The notes beneath the pieces are model-generated. The model made no database searches, was not told the origin of the DNA, and worked only from the letters and a program-made list of their open reading frames with translations. Below are positions 40,501 through 51,705 of a stretch of DNA of 64,000 bases, piece by piece; position 1 is the stretch's first letter; each line of letters starts with the position of its first letter. Position numbers and translations under genes: made by a program. This stretch comes from Limnoperna fortunei (taxonomy: Eukaryota > Mollusca > Bivalvia > Mytilida > Modiolidae). The stretch spans positions 50,895,648 through 50,959,647 of the forward strand of contig OX104115.1 of NCBI GenBank assembly GCA_944474755.1, read 5' to 3'.

Positions 40501-41650
40501 CGCAACGCAATTTCTGACTGCCATTTATTCGATTGGAATGATCATGTGATAAAAATTCTTTGCATCAGTTATACCTCTTGAAAATGTAAACAGATGAATG
40601 TGAATAAAATAAACTCCAATAGAAAAGCCTGAAACAGATTGTCCCCTACTGATGTGTATTGATATTCTAAAATTTTTCAATGATTTATACATGTACCTGT
40701 TGAGACCATACATGGCTTGAATGACAAAATCAATTGTCTAGAAGCTTGGTCCTGACTGTACCTTGTTCATGTAACAGAGTTCGAGATACAAAAAAGATTA
40801 ATCTAATGGTAGCCTTTCTTTCTGGATAATAATAGAGGTCACGTTTTTTAATACTTTACCGGCACCGCTAAGAATCAACAGATGCAGTACAGTGTCTGTT
40901 GTAGGATAGTAAATAAATCGTGACTACCTTACACTTTTTCAGTTTTCAACCTTTTTTAATTGTAAACTATTACTTATTTTGTAATGGAATTTAGATCGAC
41001 ATGTGGCAATGACATCGCGAGTGACGAGGTTCCAACTGTGAAAGTTACAAAGGTTCTTATTAATAAAATATTAACAATGATGGTCACTCATTCACGTTAT
41101 TAGATATAGATGTATTCCGTTCTAAAATGTGTCCTTACTCCTTAAAATCAAAAAAAGCCGAGACTACAGGTGTAAGCGCTAATGGGACTTGGATTTTAAA
41201 TTATAATTAATAAGGAACTTTAATCTAACAAATTCTTACTCGTGTAATCAAATAATTTGATGATGGAGTAGACCGGCAACACGTCCTTTTAATTTTGTTA
41301 ACATTTTAAGTATAGTTAAGTTTAATAGTAACATATTACTGTCACAGCAAACATTTATAAACGGTAATCAAAGGGTCTTGTTGGATCAATAACTCTTATA
41401 ATAATAATTAAAAGAACAATGAAACGGACTTTATTTGCTCTCTGTATTTGCTACACTTATATTTTGTCATCCTGGGATTAAGTTATTTTTTTTTACAGAA
41501 GCTGAATTATTTTGGCTTTCAGAAAATATAGTTTGAGAGATATAGATATAGAAAACAGCCGAGGACATTAAAACGTTTCACACTAATCGGACGTCATCTA
41601 ATCGACTGTAACCTTTGACAAAAATTGCCCATTTTTTCTGCCAAAAGTTA
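37560..41650. other. Gene-free, repeat-poor interval
   Basis: No exons, RNA genes or transposon ends are recognised in about 4 kb of AT-rich sequence upstream of the beta-tubulin gene. Confidence 0.45.
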
Positions 41651-41654
41651 GGAG

Positions 41655-41765
41655 TTTTTACAGGGTAGTCCGGCTTCTTCCACAATCCACAATAAAAGCT
41701 GGACGCTGTGGTTTACTAAAGAGATTTAAAAAAAAATCAAACGTTAAACCCGATTAAACCAAACT
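41655..41765 (+). mobile_element. Decayed SINE tail fragment
   Basis: GGGTAGTCCGGCTTCTTCCA, then AATAAAAGCTGGACGCTGTG and AACGTTAAACCCGATT, follows the SINE 3' region in order. The head and box sequences are gone. Confidence 0.5.
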
Positions 41766-41769
41766 TCAA

Positions 41770-42800
41770 TTCAGACTGAACATTGTCAAACCGGAAATCA
41801 AACAAACGATAGTGTTTACAAAAATTATAAAATTATAAAATAGATAAATATATAAATTATGAATTGTATAAATATAAAATAGACATATTTTCTGGCCGAA
41901 TTCTTCTTATGACCACTCTCTTGTATAAAAGTGTTCTCTGGATTGAAGTGTAAGAAAGAAATGGCACTTTGTGAGTTTTAGGAAACAGATAATTTGCACG
42001 TTTTTAAATACCCTTTCCAGGAGGTAGTTGTCATGCATTTTACAAATTAGGATTGTTAATGGATATATACTAATTAATCATTCCTAATGCGACATGTAAA
42101 ATGTGAAAGAGATGTTATATATTAAAATAAAAATGGAAGAAAATGATCATCGTGATTGAACGAAACCAGCAATAAATTATTATTATGAATCTCCCAGCAG
42201 GTAGATATGAACCACTTCAAAGCTTTCGAAATTCTGTCATCTCTAATCATGTTAATATTTACTTCAGTTCAGTTTATGTTGACAATTATTTATCTACACT
42301 AAAGATTTAAATCTCATAAAGGTCTGTGATTAAAGATGAAATCCGAAAAATTCCACATAAGTTTACCGTTGTGTCAAATATGGACAATTTATCAACATAC
42401 ACTATAGGCAATAGAAATATAAAATTGAATCCATAAGCAAAGACGTGTTAAGTCTGTATGTCAGGACACAGTTCTTTGCCATCTACAACGGTTTATTTAA
42501 GTGACAAAGTATTACACCATTACCGAAAGCCCTGCGTGTAGTCTCTTAATTGTATGGAACACAACATGCATCGTGTTATGTTGGATATGTATTATATATG
42601 TACAATTAATATGACTCTAGAATATAAAAAAATCTTTGTCTTAGCTGCTTAGAGCACATCGTTCAATGTTCACAATGACGTACAAAAGACCTGCCAAAAT
42701 ACCCCTATCACAATATCGCACTATCTAGTCAACACTCTTGCCCGACAGATATTATTAAGATACCCTGTATCACTTTCTCTTTGCCCGGTACACTTCAACA
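41770..42800. other. Gene-free interval before the satellite
   Basis: No gene is supported. Sequence resembling the satellite begins to appear from about 42,690 (AAGATACCCTGTATCACTTT). Confidence 0.4.
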
Positions 42801-42833
42801 CTTCTAGACACAGACATCAAAGATACCCTATTA

Positions 42834-43905
42834 CACTACCTAGTCACTTTCTCTGTCAGACACAGATATCAAAGATACCCTATTACACTACCTAGTCACT
42901 TTCTCGGTCAGACACAGATATCAAAGATACCCTATTACACTACCTAGTCACTTTCTCTGTCAGACACAGATATCAAAGATACCCTATTACACTACCTAGT
43001 CACTTTCTCGGTCAGACACAGATATCAAAGATACCCTATTACACTACCTAGTCACTTTCTCGGTCAGACATAGACATCAAAGATACCCTATTACACTACC
43101 TAGTCACTTTCTCGGTCAGACACAGATATCAAAGATACCCTATTACACTACCTAGTCACTTTCTCGGTCAGACAGATATCAAAGATACCCTATTACACTA
43201 CCTAGTCACTTTCTCGGTCAGACACAGATATCAAAGATACCCTATTACACTACCTAGTCACTTTCTCGGTCAGACACAGATATCAAAGATACCCTATTAA
43301 CTACCTAGTCACTTTCTCGGTCAGACACAGATATCAAAGATACCCTATTACACTACCTAGTCACTTTCTCGGTCAGACACAGATATCAAAGATACCCGAT
43401 TACACTACCTAGTCACTTTCTCGGTCAGACACAGATATCAAAGATACCCTATTACACTACCTAGTCACTTTCTCGGTCAGACACAGATATCAAAGATACC
43501 ATATTACACTACCTAGTCACTTTCTCGGTCAGACACAGATATCAAAGATACCCTATTACACTACCTAGTCACTTTCTCGGTCAGACATAGACATCAAAGA
43601 TACCCTATTACACTACCTAGTCACTTTCTCGGTCAGACACAGATATCAAAGATACCCTATTACACTACCTAGTCACTTTCTCTGTCAGACACAGATATCA
43701 AAGGTACTCTATTACACTACCTAGTCACTTTCCTTGTCAGACATAGACATCAAAGATACCCTATTACACTACCTAGTCACTTTCTCGGTCAGACACAGAT
43801 ATCAAAGATACCCTATTACACTACCCAGTCACTTTCTCGGTCAGACACAGATATCAAAGGTACTCTATTACACTACCTAGTCACTTTCCTTGTCAGACAT
43901 ATCTA
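42834..43905. repeat. 52-bp satellite array, about 20 units
   Basis: The unit TCACTTTCTCGGTCAGACAC then AGATATCAAAGATACCCTAT, TACACTACCTAG is repeated with very few changes. Variant units (TAGACATC for AGATATC; AAGGTACTC for AAGATACCC with TTTCCTTGTC) recur at intervals, so blocks of units have been copied. Edges decay gradually on both sides (from about 42,690 and to about 44,540). Confidence 0.95.
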
Positions 43906-44058
43906 ATGTACATCTATCACTCTACCTAGCCCACAAGACACAGACCACTATCACACTATAGTCCACAATTCCGCACGATCACACAAATCAAAGATACACA
44001 ATGTATTTCATTCTCCTACTCGGCACATATCATACACAATCCTACTACCTACCAGTAT

Positions 44059-44284
44059 ATGACATATATATAACTTTATTTGCAAAATTACACCCATGCG
44101 GGTCGAGCAAATACAATACAGAACAAAATACATAATATATGACCATATAACATATATACATACTGAAGTAAACTTGTTTTTATTAATACAATACATTACC
44201 CCTGACTGACTAGGACCCCAATCTTTTGCAATTCAGTAGATTGCTTCAAAAAGTTTCCTATTTCTGTCAAAAGTTCTGACTTAC
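44059..44284 (-). mobile_element. 5'-truncated LINE 3' end, inverted copy of the 24-kb element
   Basis: Its reverse complement matches 23881-24091 closely, including GGGGTCCTAGTCAGTCAGGG and CTCGACCCGCATGGGTGTAA. It lacks all coding sequence. Degenerate satellite-like sequence lies on both sides, so it inserted into the edge of the 52-bp array. The tail is a TA-rich run in place of (TTA)n. Confidence 0.85.
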
Positions 44285-44289
44285 CTCAA

Positions 44290-45369
44290 TAATGATATCT
44301 GGTGTACTCGCTAACTCGCAGACCTTGTTCAGATATAAATACAAATAACAATACGCAGTCTACTTGGCCACTTGGATATCCGGCACACTTCTACCTCTAT
44401 CATAATACATTGTTTACCTGTCTACCCGTGGCCCACGTTTAATTGCCGCTGTATCACAATACCCAGTGTAGTTGGATACCAGAAACACTTCTTCAATGAT
44501 ACCTCTATCATAATACCTATCAATATACATAATAATTTCCCCACCTCTATTTTGTAACTTAATTGGTGACTGTTTTCAATAATATTGTTTATAAAAAATG
44601 ACGTTCCTTCGAGGTATCTTTGTGACTTTTGTTTTGTAGACCTTATTATTTATATCCAAAGAAAACTAAATTATGAAACGAAAGCATAATGGATGTATGT
44701 GAGATGTTAGCTATATATATTTTAACATATTCTAAGCTGTTGGAATATTATTTCCCACTTTTATTTTGTAATGATATACTGGTATTTACAGTCATCTACG
44801 CTGAGTAGCAGTACATGCACTCTTTTTTGTTTATGTAAGGATTCTGTTAAGTTTTCGATTTTTTTGACAGATCAGACTCTGGAGACATTTTTAATCTAGG
44901 AGGGTTTTTAAGCCGATTGGTCCATATTAAAAAACTGCGAATGGATAAAAATTGAGAGTAGTAATTGGCCTTTTTTGCCTTAGAAAATAAGGACGTCAGC
45001 TATATATCTACATTTATGTAATCTTGAGTGTTTGGAATTAGATTGTGGACTTTTGTCAATACAAATTAATGTTTATCTTACCTTTCTTGCTGAAAGTAAT
45101 CGTCTGTCTCCGTGACAGCGTACTCGTCTGTCTTATAATTTATTCTTATGATAACAGGTATAATTGTAGGGTTATTCTAAGACGTTATAATGGCGTCGTA
45201 CGTCTTTTTATATTTAACATTGAAGAGACAGAGAAAACATACAAGGGCCAGTAACTAAAAGCCCATCTTAGGATTCCCTTAATTACCAATTTACGATTAT
45301 CTTAAGCTTATTTTAAGAACAAACTAAGGGGGTGACGAAAACTGTTCTTTGGTCATTCTTAAGATGAAC
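44290..45369. other. Gene-free interval
   Basis: The first 250 bp contains degenerate satellite-like phrases (CACTTCTACCTCTATCATAA). Beyond that I see nothing supportable. The segment at 45280-45360 with repeated CTTAAG motifs may be the end of a DNA transposon. Confidence 0.35.
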
Positions 45370-45790
45370 TTATTTTTTAATAGGAGGAACGCTAGAGGTG
45401 AAACTTGAGAATGGTCTTAATTTATTTCCGGAATTCACGTCTTTGTAGCGCAAAAAATTACACACCATCGTAAATTTTCCTGCTACTATCTTCTGTGCAA
45501 TTAATTCAACAATTGTGAAAAAACTATGAAGAAATATATTGACTATATTAACACCACACGCAACAAAAAGTTCATCAAAAAGTTTCTGAAATGGATACAG
45601 GAGGGACAGGAAAAAACAAAGAATTCCTAACTTCAAAGCAGAGTAGTTGGAAATCCTTGTTGAAGAGGTTGACCTCTTACCTGGCAAGTTCTCTGATACC
45701 ACTACAACATCCTCACAAGTCAGGGTTTCTGTGTCCACATGTGTCCACGAACCCCTGACAAACTTAGCTATGAATTTCCCGGGCTAGAAG
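45370..45790 (-). pseudogene. Harbinger-accessory-like coding fragment (uncertain), minus strand
   Basis: The minus strand reads KFVRGSWTHVDTETLTCEDV and VVVSENLPG up to a CAG|GTAAGA donor-like site near 45680. The frame stays open to TAA at 45370, but the later part is of uneven character. The first part is paralogous, in inverted orientation, to the plus-strand sequence at 47585-47650 (ETLTCEDATTNERKKRVWK). It may derive from a transposon accessory gene. No known domain is recognised. Confidence 0.3.
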
Positions 45791-46224
45791 ATTTTCATAT
45801 GACGTCAATCCTATAAAATATCAACAGATGAAATTGCTTGAAAGAAGCAAGTGTTTGGCAGTAGCCATTATTATATAGATAGAGATGAAATATCGAATTT
45901 TCCGAGTGACAGAAATCACGGTAAATCACATGTGAAAATTATCGTTTATTTTCACTCTCCGGTTTTTTCCCGCCAAAATGTCACAATGGTTTTGTACTAT
46001 ACAGATATTCATCCGCCGTTCATAAAATTTATGATTAAGCATTAAAATTTTACGAAAACAACTTTGATCTATATAATAAATAGGATAAACCTTTAAAACA
46101 CACATTCAAGTAACTTCACGTTGAAAAAAAATTAAAATATATAACTTTACGTGTCTGTAATATACAGGATTACATAAACTTTACCAAAAATACATTGTTG
46201 AATAGATAAGAAATCACTGAATGT

Positions 46225-46450
46225 TTCCTTCTTATTATACGACCGCAAACAAAGTGAGGGGAGGGGGGAAAATCGCCCTGTATATCTGTTCGTCCGTCCG
46301 CCTGCTTCGTCAGGGCAACTCCTGCTAAACCGCTTGAAGAATTTTTATGAAACTTTAAATAAAAAAAAAGAAGTATACCATATGAAGAATTTTCGTTTCT
46401 GTTGGGTATCATTCATGGGAGAAAATTGGACTTCAGGTTTTTTGACATTT
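46225..46450. repeat. Dispersed repeat segment (CTCCTGCTAAACCGCTTGA)
   Basis: GTTCGTCCGTCCGCCTGCTT, then CAACTCCTGCTAAACCGCTT and TTTTATGAAACTTTAA, is the same family as the 11-kb tandem repeat. A GGGGAGGGGGG tract precedes it. Confidence 0.45.
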
Positions 46451-47167
46451 TAGAGTCCAATATGAAGCTGGGGTATCCATTTGTGAGCTCGCTCGCAGTA
46501 TTCCTGGTTTATATCTAACTGTTCGTCATGGTTGACAAGGGAATACGTCTTAACACCCGCTCTTCGCCCTTCTTATCACAGTTTCCTGCCGTCTGTCTTC
46601 GGTTCCCAAACTTTGATTGGATTATACCCCCGCTTTTCTCAGAAATATACCTCCAGCTCAGACTGCTCTCGACCCTATACAGCTGCTTCCAACCACTTCC
46701 GTGCCCCTTTTCGTTGCATGATGCCCATTTCCCGCCACCCCACCCCTATATACACTTTTCCACTGTCACACTACATAGAGCAGTAATACCGGTAATAACT
46801 TATGCCCTCATTTATCTTTATAATAATTCTTTGCAGGCGTGAAACTGGAAGTAAAGCTAGGCATCAAGGGGGTTGCCCAGTTTCATTAGTTGAAGAGTAG
46901 AAACTTCAGTGGCTGGTGGTTAGAGTTGTTTTAATACAGTTTAAAAGTTAAACACATTTTCATAATAAAAACTGTAGTACTGACCAATTTTTCTTTGTCT
47001 GTATACAGCCATGATCATCTACAACGACGAACAAGCAAAACGGAAAAAAAATCTAGTACCTTTAGGTCTGTTCAACCTATAATTTGTACATAGAAGCAAT
47101 AGACGTAAAAAAAAATTTATGCGGTATACTGAAAACCCAAGATTATTTATATCTCCTGATTCGTAAT

Positions 47168-47267
47168 AATTCGGACTACCGGGCCTTCGGACTAGTGGAC
47201 CTTCGGACTAGCGGACCTTCGGACTAGCGGACCTTCGGACTACCGGACCTTCGAACTAGTAGACCGT
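47168..47267. repeat. 16-bp minisatellite, 6 units
   Basis: TTCGGACTAGCGGACC is repeated six times with small changes. It is strikingly GC-rich against its surroundings. Confidence 0.9.
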
Positions 47268-47572
47268 CACCAATCAATCAATTGGGCATCGTGATCATAT
47301 TTTGGATATTCAGTCCGCCCAATTAATTATCCTTTAATTCTTACTCATTCTGGAGTGTGAAGAAAACGTAACGCAACTAAATAATAACGCGTTAATAACA
47401 AACTATTAACACTACTGTACAAAATACACTGATTTTCACATGGTCGTCGCAACACAACCGTTTGGTTTATTTACAATCGACATCGGGATATCCCCTAACC
47501 AAGTCGTGAATGAAAGCGAGCTTTTGATTGGCTACATTAAGGTATGATGTAGCCAATCAAAATAGTGACTTC

Positions 47573-47760
47573 TAGCCCGGGAATTTCCTAGCTAAGTTTG
47601 TCAGGGGTTCGTGGACACACTGGAAACCTTGACTTGTGAGGATGCCACTACAAATGAAAGAAAGAAACGTGTGTGGAAAATAATCAGTCAGAAACGTGGG
47701 CAGTTGATGACTCTAAAAGGTCCGTGGAGGATGTTAGAAAAAATGGCAGGATTGGTCAAG
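47573..47760 (+). pseudogene. Plus-strand coding relic paralogous to 45.7 kb
   Basis: AAATTTCC(T)AGCTAAGTTTGTCA, GGGGTTCGTGGACACA and TTGACTTGTGAGGATG are shared, inverted, with 45703-45790. After a short deletion relative to the other copy, the plus strand reads ETLTCEDATTNERKKRVWKI and ISQKRGQLMTL up to a stop near 47768. Function is unknown. It lies next to, and facing, the Harbinger-like fragment. Confidence 0.35.
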
Positions 47761-47936
47761 ACAAGTTGAAGAGAAAAAATGTAGTTCGTACATGCTTTCC
47801 CTAGTCGATAGTCCATAGTTTCCTTGATCTTCACGTCTGTCACGTAATCCAGACAATTATTACGATCACAAAACAATCTGAGTATATGCTGTCGTCGGCA
47901 AACTTGTCTATTAATTAAAAATAGTGCTACGGCCAT
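47688..47936 (-). pseudogene. PIF/Harbinger nuclease N-terminal fragment
   Basis: From ATG at 47936 the minus strand reads MAVALFLINRQVCRRQHILR, LFCDRNNCLDYVTD. This fits the N-terminus of Harbinger (HARBI1-like) nucleases, which have an Arg-rich start and an 'RxFRDRxNPLD' motif. The frame then drifts and ends without the DDE catalytic core. Such nucleases cut DNA together with a Myb-like partner; this copy cannot be active. The match is to one short motif only. Confidence 0.45.
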
Positions 47937-48071
47937 TTTGTCCTGCCTATTTAAATAAAGTTTTCTTGTATTTAAGGGTTGTCATGAGCAGTCTTAGTGT
48001 TACGAAGACGTTTTGTTATGAGAGAACGTTTACACTCTTAAATCTTAACGATAACCGTAAGATACAACTAT

Positions 48072-48458
48072 CAGTATCGGATACAGGATTTTCGAAAAGG
48101 GGGGGGGGGGAGACAATAGACAATAGACAAATTTTATTTAATCCAATTATGGAGCCGTGGTCCTCCCGCGCCTCGCAGAGGCGCATTTACGGCAGGGGGT
48201 CTGAAGGTGCAAAATCCTTCATGCTCGAAATTTTCAAGCATCAAAATGAATTTATTAAGCACAAGGTTTTAATAGTGTTCCGTAACCTCTACTTGGTACA
48301 ATATACAACAGAGATATCATAATAAACGAATTAGTACTGTTAGTGCATTAATTTGTGGCGAGGACATTTTTGCCTTTGGCGCTGGTTGTTACCCTTCCTG
48401 TTCTATTTTATCCCTTTCCTTGCCCCTTACGCCCCCCCCCCCCCTGGATCCGCCACTG
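48072..48458. mobile_element. hAT5-like non-autonomous transposon, 5-bp target duplication (copy 1)
   Basis: The ends are CAGTATCGGATACAGG on the left and, reverse-complemented, CAGTGGCGGATCCAGGGGG on the right. It is flanked by ACTAT at 48067-48071 and 48459-48463. Internal sequence (GCATCAAAATGAATTTATT, GGCGCTGGTTGTTACCCT) matches the copy at 60563-60937. G- and C-tracts lie just inside each end. There is no transposase. A local GACAATAGACAATAGACAA insert near 48111 is absent from the other copy. Confidence 0.82.
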
Positions 48459-48581
48459 ACTATGAATATGCTTAAATTTAAGGAACTAGATTGGCGAATT
48501 GATTTGGAAGACATGCTAAGGTGTTCCAGCACTAAAAAAACCTAATGGTCAGTGGAAAGCGTTATACATATGAAATTTTAT

Positions 48582-48686
48582 ACAATTATCACCCTAGTTG
48601 GTGTGTGACCCGGTGATTTCTTAAGCCGAGAAAGTATGGTCACCCGAAGGCCTCCCGGGTCACATATCATCTAGGGTGATAACTGT
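48582..48686. mobile_element. 105-bp foldback element
   Basis: Arms 48582-48613 and 48655-48686 pair at about 28 of 32 bases (TTATCACCCTAG and TGTGACCCGG motifs). No target duplication was resolved. Confidence 0.6.
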
Positions 48687-48689
48687 AAT

Positions 48690-49258
48690 ATTATGTCGTA
48701 TATAAATGAAAACAATTCAATATTTGCAACATATTTTGGACATTTTAACCTTTTTCCACAGGAAAAAAACCAGGCCATAAAATGTAGAAAGAAACATTTT
48801 AACATATACTACTGTTTTGTTTGAATGTTTTATTACATATGTACATTATATAAACATCTCAATTTTGTAAATGTTTCATTATTTTATGCACTTGAAGATT
48901 GATGGACACCAAGTGATGGCAAAACATTAATCTCACGCGAGGGTGACCTTACCATGCGACCCAACGGTTACCTGTTGACCCAGCGAAATATCACATGTCA
49001 CGTGACGGCGTCTAAGCGAATAAAAAAAAGATTTCTATATGAGTTTATAATATTTCATATTCAGAATTTGTCTCCCGAGAGTTCAAAAATGGGCCAATAA
49101 CATTTAATGGTAGTTATTTTACATAGCAAACTCCCAGGTTGGGAGTACATGGTCAATTTGCAAAATAAATTCTTTAATATTGGTTCTTTGTAGCCTTATT
49201 TTGAATGACTGATTATTTCCATGTACAACAATTTTAATTCAGTTCCATATTTTAGTTT
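48690..49258. other. Gene-free interval
   Basis: No exon or RNA gene is supported. Confidence 0.4.
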
Positions 49259-49260
49259 GA

Positions 49261-49375
49261 GGAGCCTCAGTGGCCGAGTGGTTAAGGTGGTCATTGATCA
49301 CGCGCATGTCAACTTCGAGTCTCACTGTGGGCAGGGTGTGCTCGACTCCAATAATAATTGTCAAATACCGAAAGT
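49261..49375 (+). mobile_element. SINE, 3'-truncated
   Basis: GAGCCTCAGTGGCCGAGTGG, TTAAGGTGG is the box A head. CTTCGAGTCTCACTGTGGGC, AGGGTGTGCTCGACTCC follows as box B and body. The copy stops after the TTGTCAAATACCG region. Confidence 0.72.
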
Positions 49376-50136
49376 CGGGTGTTCTGACAAATAAAATAAT
49401 ACATTGTTATCAAATTTCTATACACGTACTGCCAAGTTTATCCAATAGTTGTATACGAGATCGATCGTAAAGTGTTTGCTAATTTCGGGTGAAATAACAT
49501 AATTGATGCTCCAATAACGTTAATCGCTCGGTATATTTATTGTTAAAGAAACAGTGTCTCTCAATAGCTCTCGAAACATTGTTGAACGATATCGACAATA
49601 CATCATCAAAGAAATGGACATGAACCGATACAACGTTTATATATTAATATCGTCGTAACGAGTGATAGTTAAATACTGTAAATGATACGAGGGATCATTT
49701 AGTGAAACTACATGTTTGCACTGAGGCCTCCGTGGTGTTTAAACAAGGTCTGTCGTTCTGTCTGTGGCTTAGATACAACTCAATAAACCTGACAGTTTAT
49801 CAAATAAACAGCGAATCACTGTGTAAATTGGGGTCATAACAAAATAATGAGCAAAAAATGTAAATCCTCCGGAGATTATACAAATTGACAGTACGCTGAT
49901 AACAATATTTGTTTGATGATCAACAGAATGTTTTAGCAAACAGGTGCAATACATTCATGTACGGACAACTGCATAGCGTTTCCACAACAGTGATCAAACT
50001 ACAACACCAATGGTCACGTATCGGAGAACTTTTTGATGAAGCTTTTTATTTATGAAATACGGACATGTTCCATACATGTTATAGCATTCTCTGGTTCGTG
50101 ATAGTTTTCATTTCTAACACTAAATAAAAAAAAATC
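49376..50136. other. Gene-free interval
   Basis: A possible worn SINE head (GAGGCCTCCGTGGTGTTTAA) occurs at 49723. Nothing else is supported. Confidence 0.35.
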
Positions 50137-50145
50137 CACAGTAAC

Positions 50146-50510
50146 GCTGAAGGGGTCATTGTCGACCTGGGTACTATATCAGCGTACCCAGGGTACGTTT
50201 ATAATTTTAAAAAGTACATTGATAAATGAGTTTCATATAAACGTACCCAGGATATAAGAAGCGGCTGCAATCGTACCCTGTTCTCGTTCTACTATCACGT
50301 GATCAAAAGCCTTTCCGGATCTGTGCGATTTTTCGTACCAAAGTTGATGATGCTGATTATATACTTTGCATCTATCAGGGTACGATTGCAGCCGCTTCTT
50401 ATATCCTGGGTACGTTTATATGAAACTAATTTATCAGGGTACTTTCAAGAATTATAAACGTACCCTGGGTACGCTGATATAGTACCCAGGTCGACAATGA
50501 CCCCTTCAGC
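50146..50510. mobile_element. 365-bp MITE with 135-bp arms and 9-bp target duplication
   Basis: Arms 50146-50280 and 50376-50510 are close inverted copies. Both ends start GCTGAAGGGGTCATTGTCGA and contain several GGGTACG/CGTACCC phrases. CACAGTAAC flanks the element on each side (50137-50145 and 50511-50519). A 9-bp duplication with long inverted arms is the classic signature of Mutator-like (MULE) derivatives. There is no coding capacity. Local indels and substitutions between arms are few. Confidence 0.87.
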
Positions 50511-50715
50511 CACAGTAACCAATAAACCACGTGCAATAAACAAAGCCATTTCAATTGCGATGCAAAAACAGTACATTTACGATTATATTTTTATTTAACG
50601 CAACAACAGACGAATGCAGTTGTGGATATGATGTCCAATTTATCATTCAGTGTCCCCACTTCGAGGAAACCGTAAAGTTTATAAATAGGACCTGGCTTGT
50701 GGCTAGCATGTCAGT

Positions 50716-51160
50716 CACGGGGCGGGGGGGGGGGGGGGTAACTTGGTATATATATGGTAATACGGATGTGCGGCACGTATGGGTCACTTTTTTAGCTCTC
50801 CAAATTATATGAATAGGTAGCTTTTTTCATTGAAAAATATATCATTGGGTAGTTGTAAATTATCTACATATATCCATGCCTCAATTCTCATCTTAAGCAT
50901 GTTAAGCCTATGTAAACCACAGTGATTTTACAAACAAAGTGTTCCATTAACATCAATTTATCATTTTGGTAGTGAATGCACTATTTAGTCAATGGGGATG
51001 TGCAGAAATAAAATATATGAATTGGTCTGATTTAATCGCTCAATATATGATTAGATCCTGTTTGATAATATAAAAAATATATGAATAGGGTGGGTTTTCA
51101 AATGTCCGTCCGCAGACCTGTACCTAAAAGTATCCTTAGTTACACCCCCCCCCCCCCGTG
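50716..51160. mobile_element. Complete G-tract-ended hAT-like element, 8-bp target duplication
   Basis: The left end is CACGGGGCGGGGG..., GGTAACTTGG; the right end is the inverse, ...TTAGTTAC then a C-tract and CGTG. ATGTCAGT flanks both sides (50708-50715 and 51161-51168). An 8-bp duplication fits hAT (also P/Merlin) elements; the short CAC-type terminus favours hAT. It is non-coding. The related truncated copy is at 2495-2800. Confidence 0.8.
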
Positions 51161-51480
51161 ATGTCAGTGAGCCCGTGTCGTATGAATCATTCATTCAGTC
51201 AGTCAATATGTCTTTTAGGATGTTTAAGGTATATGCAAATTAATCCCGAAGAGGACGTGTTAAATTTTTTTCCCTTTTCTTAACAATTAACAGCTGACAA
51301 ACCTAAATACCAGTAATCTCTTTTCTTTACCATTAACAAGATAAGTGCATTGAGTTGATATAAATCAATATGTGCAGAATGTATAGAAATTTAACATTTA
51401 ATTAAATTTTTAAAAATTAAAATTGTTATTGACGTTTATCATTTGAAAGGGAAAAATAAGTGTTTATTATTAGAGAAAGG

Positions 51481-51705
51481 GACCTCGGTGGCCGAGTGGT
51501 GACGGTTGTTATCTATTGTTATTCACGTTGTCTGTCAACAATGATGTTGCTGGTTCGAGTCTCACTGACAAGGATTTCCAGTTTTCGACCGGAGGTCGTG
51601 CGTTTTCTCCGGCCTCCTCCTCCAATAAAATCTGGACGCCACGATATAGCTGAAAAATTGCCAAAAGTAAACACCATTAAAACAAAGAAACAAACAATAT
51701 TAAGT
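51481..51705 (+). mobile_element. tRNA-derived SINE, near full length
   Basis: The head is GACCTCGGTGGCCGAGTGGT, box B GGTTCGAGTCTCACTG, the body CTCCGGCCTCCTCCTCCAAT, the tail ATATAGCTGAAAAATTGCCA followed by CAAAGAAACAAACA. The part between box B and the body is shortened relative to the 53.6-kb copy. Confidence 0.8.

Noticed and set aside
46528..46842. 104-codon plus-strand ORF
   Set aside because: Composition is proline/tyrosine/leucine-rich and alternate frames are also open. No domain, splice signal or homologue is recognised.
49723..49760. Further SINE copy
   Set aside because: GAGGCCTCCGTGGTGTTTAA resembles the head only, with a disrupted box A and no box B or body.
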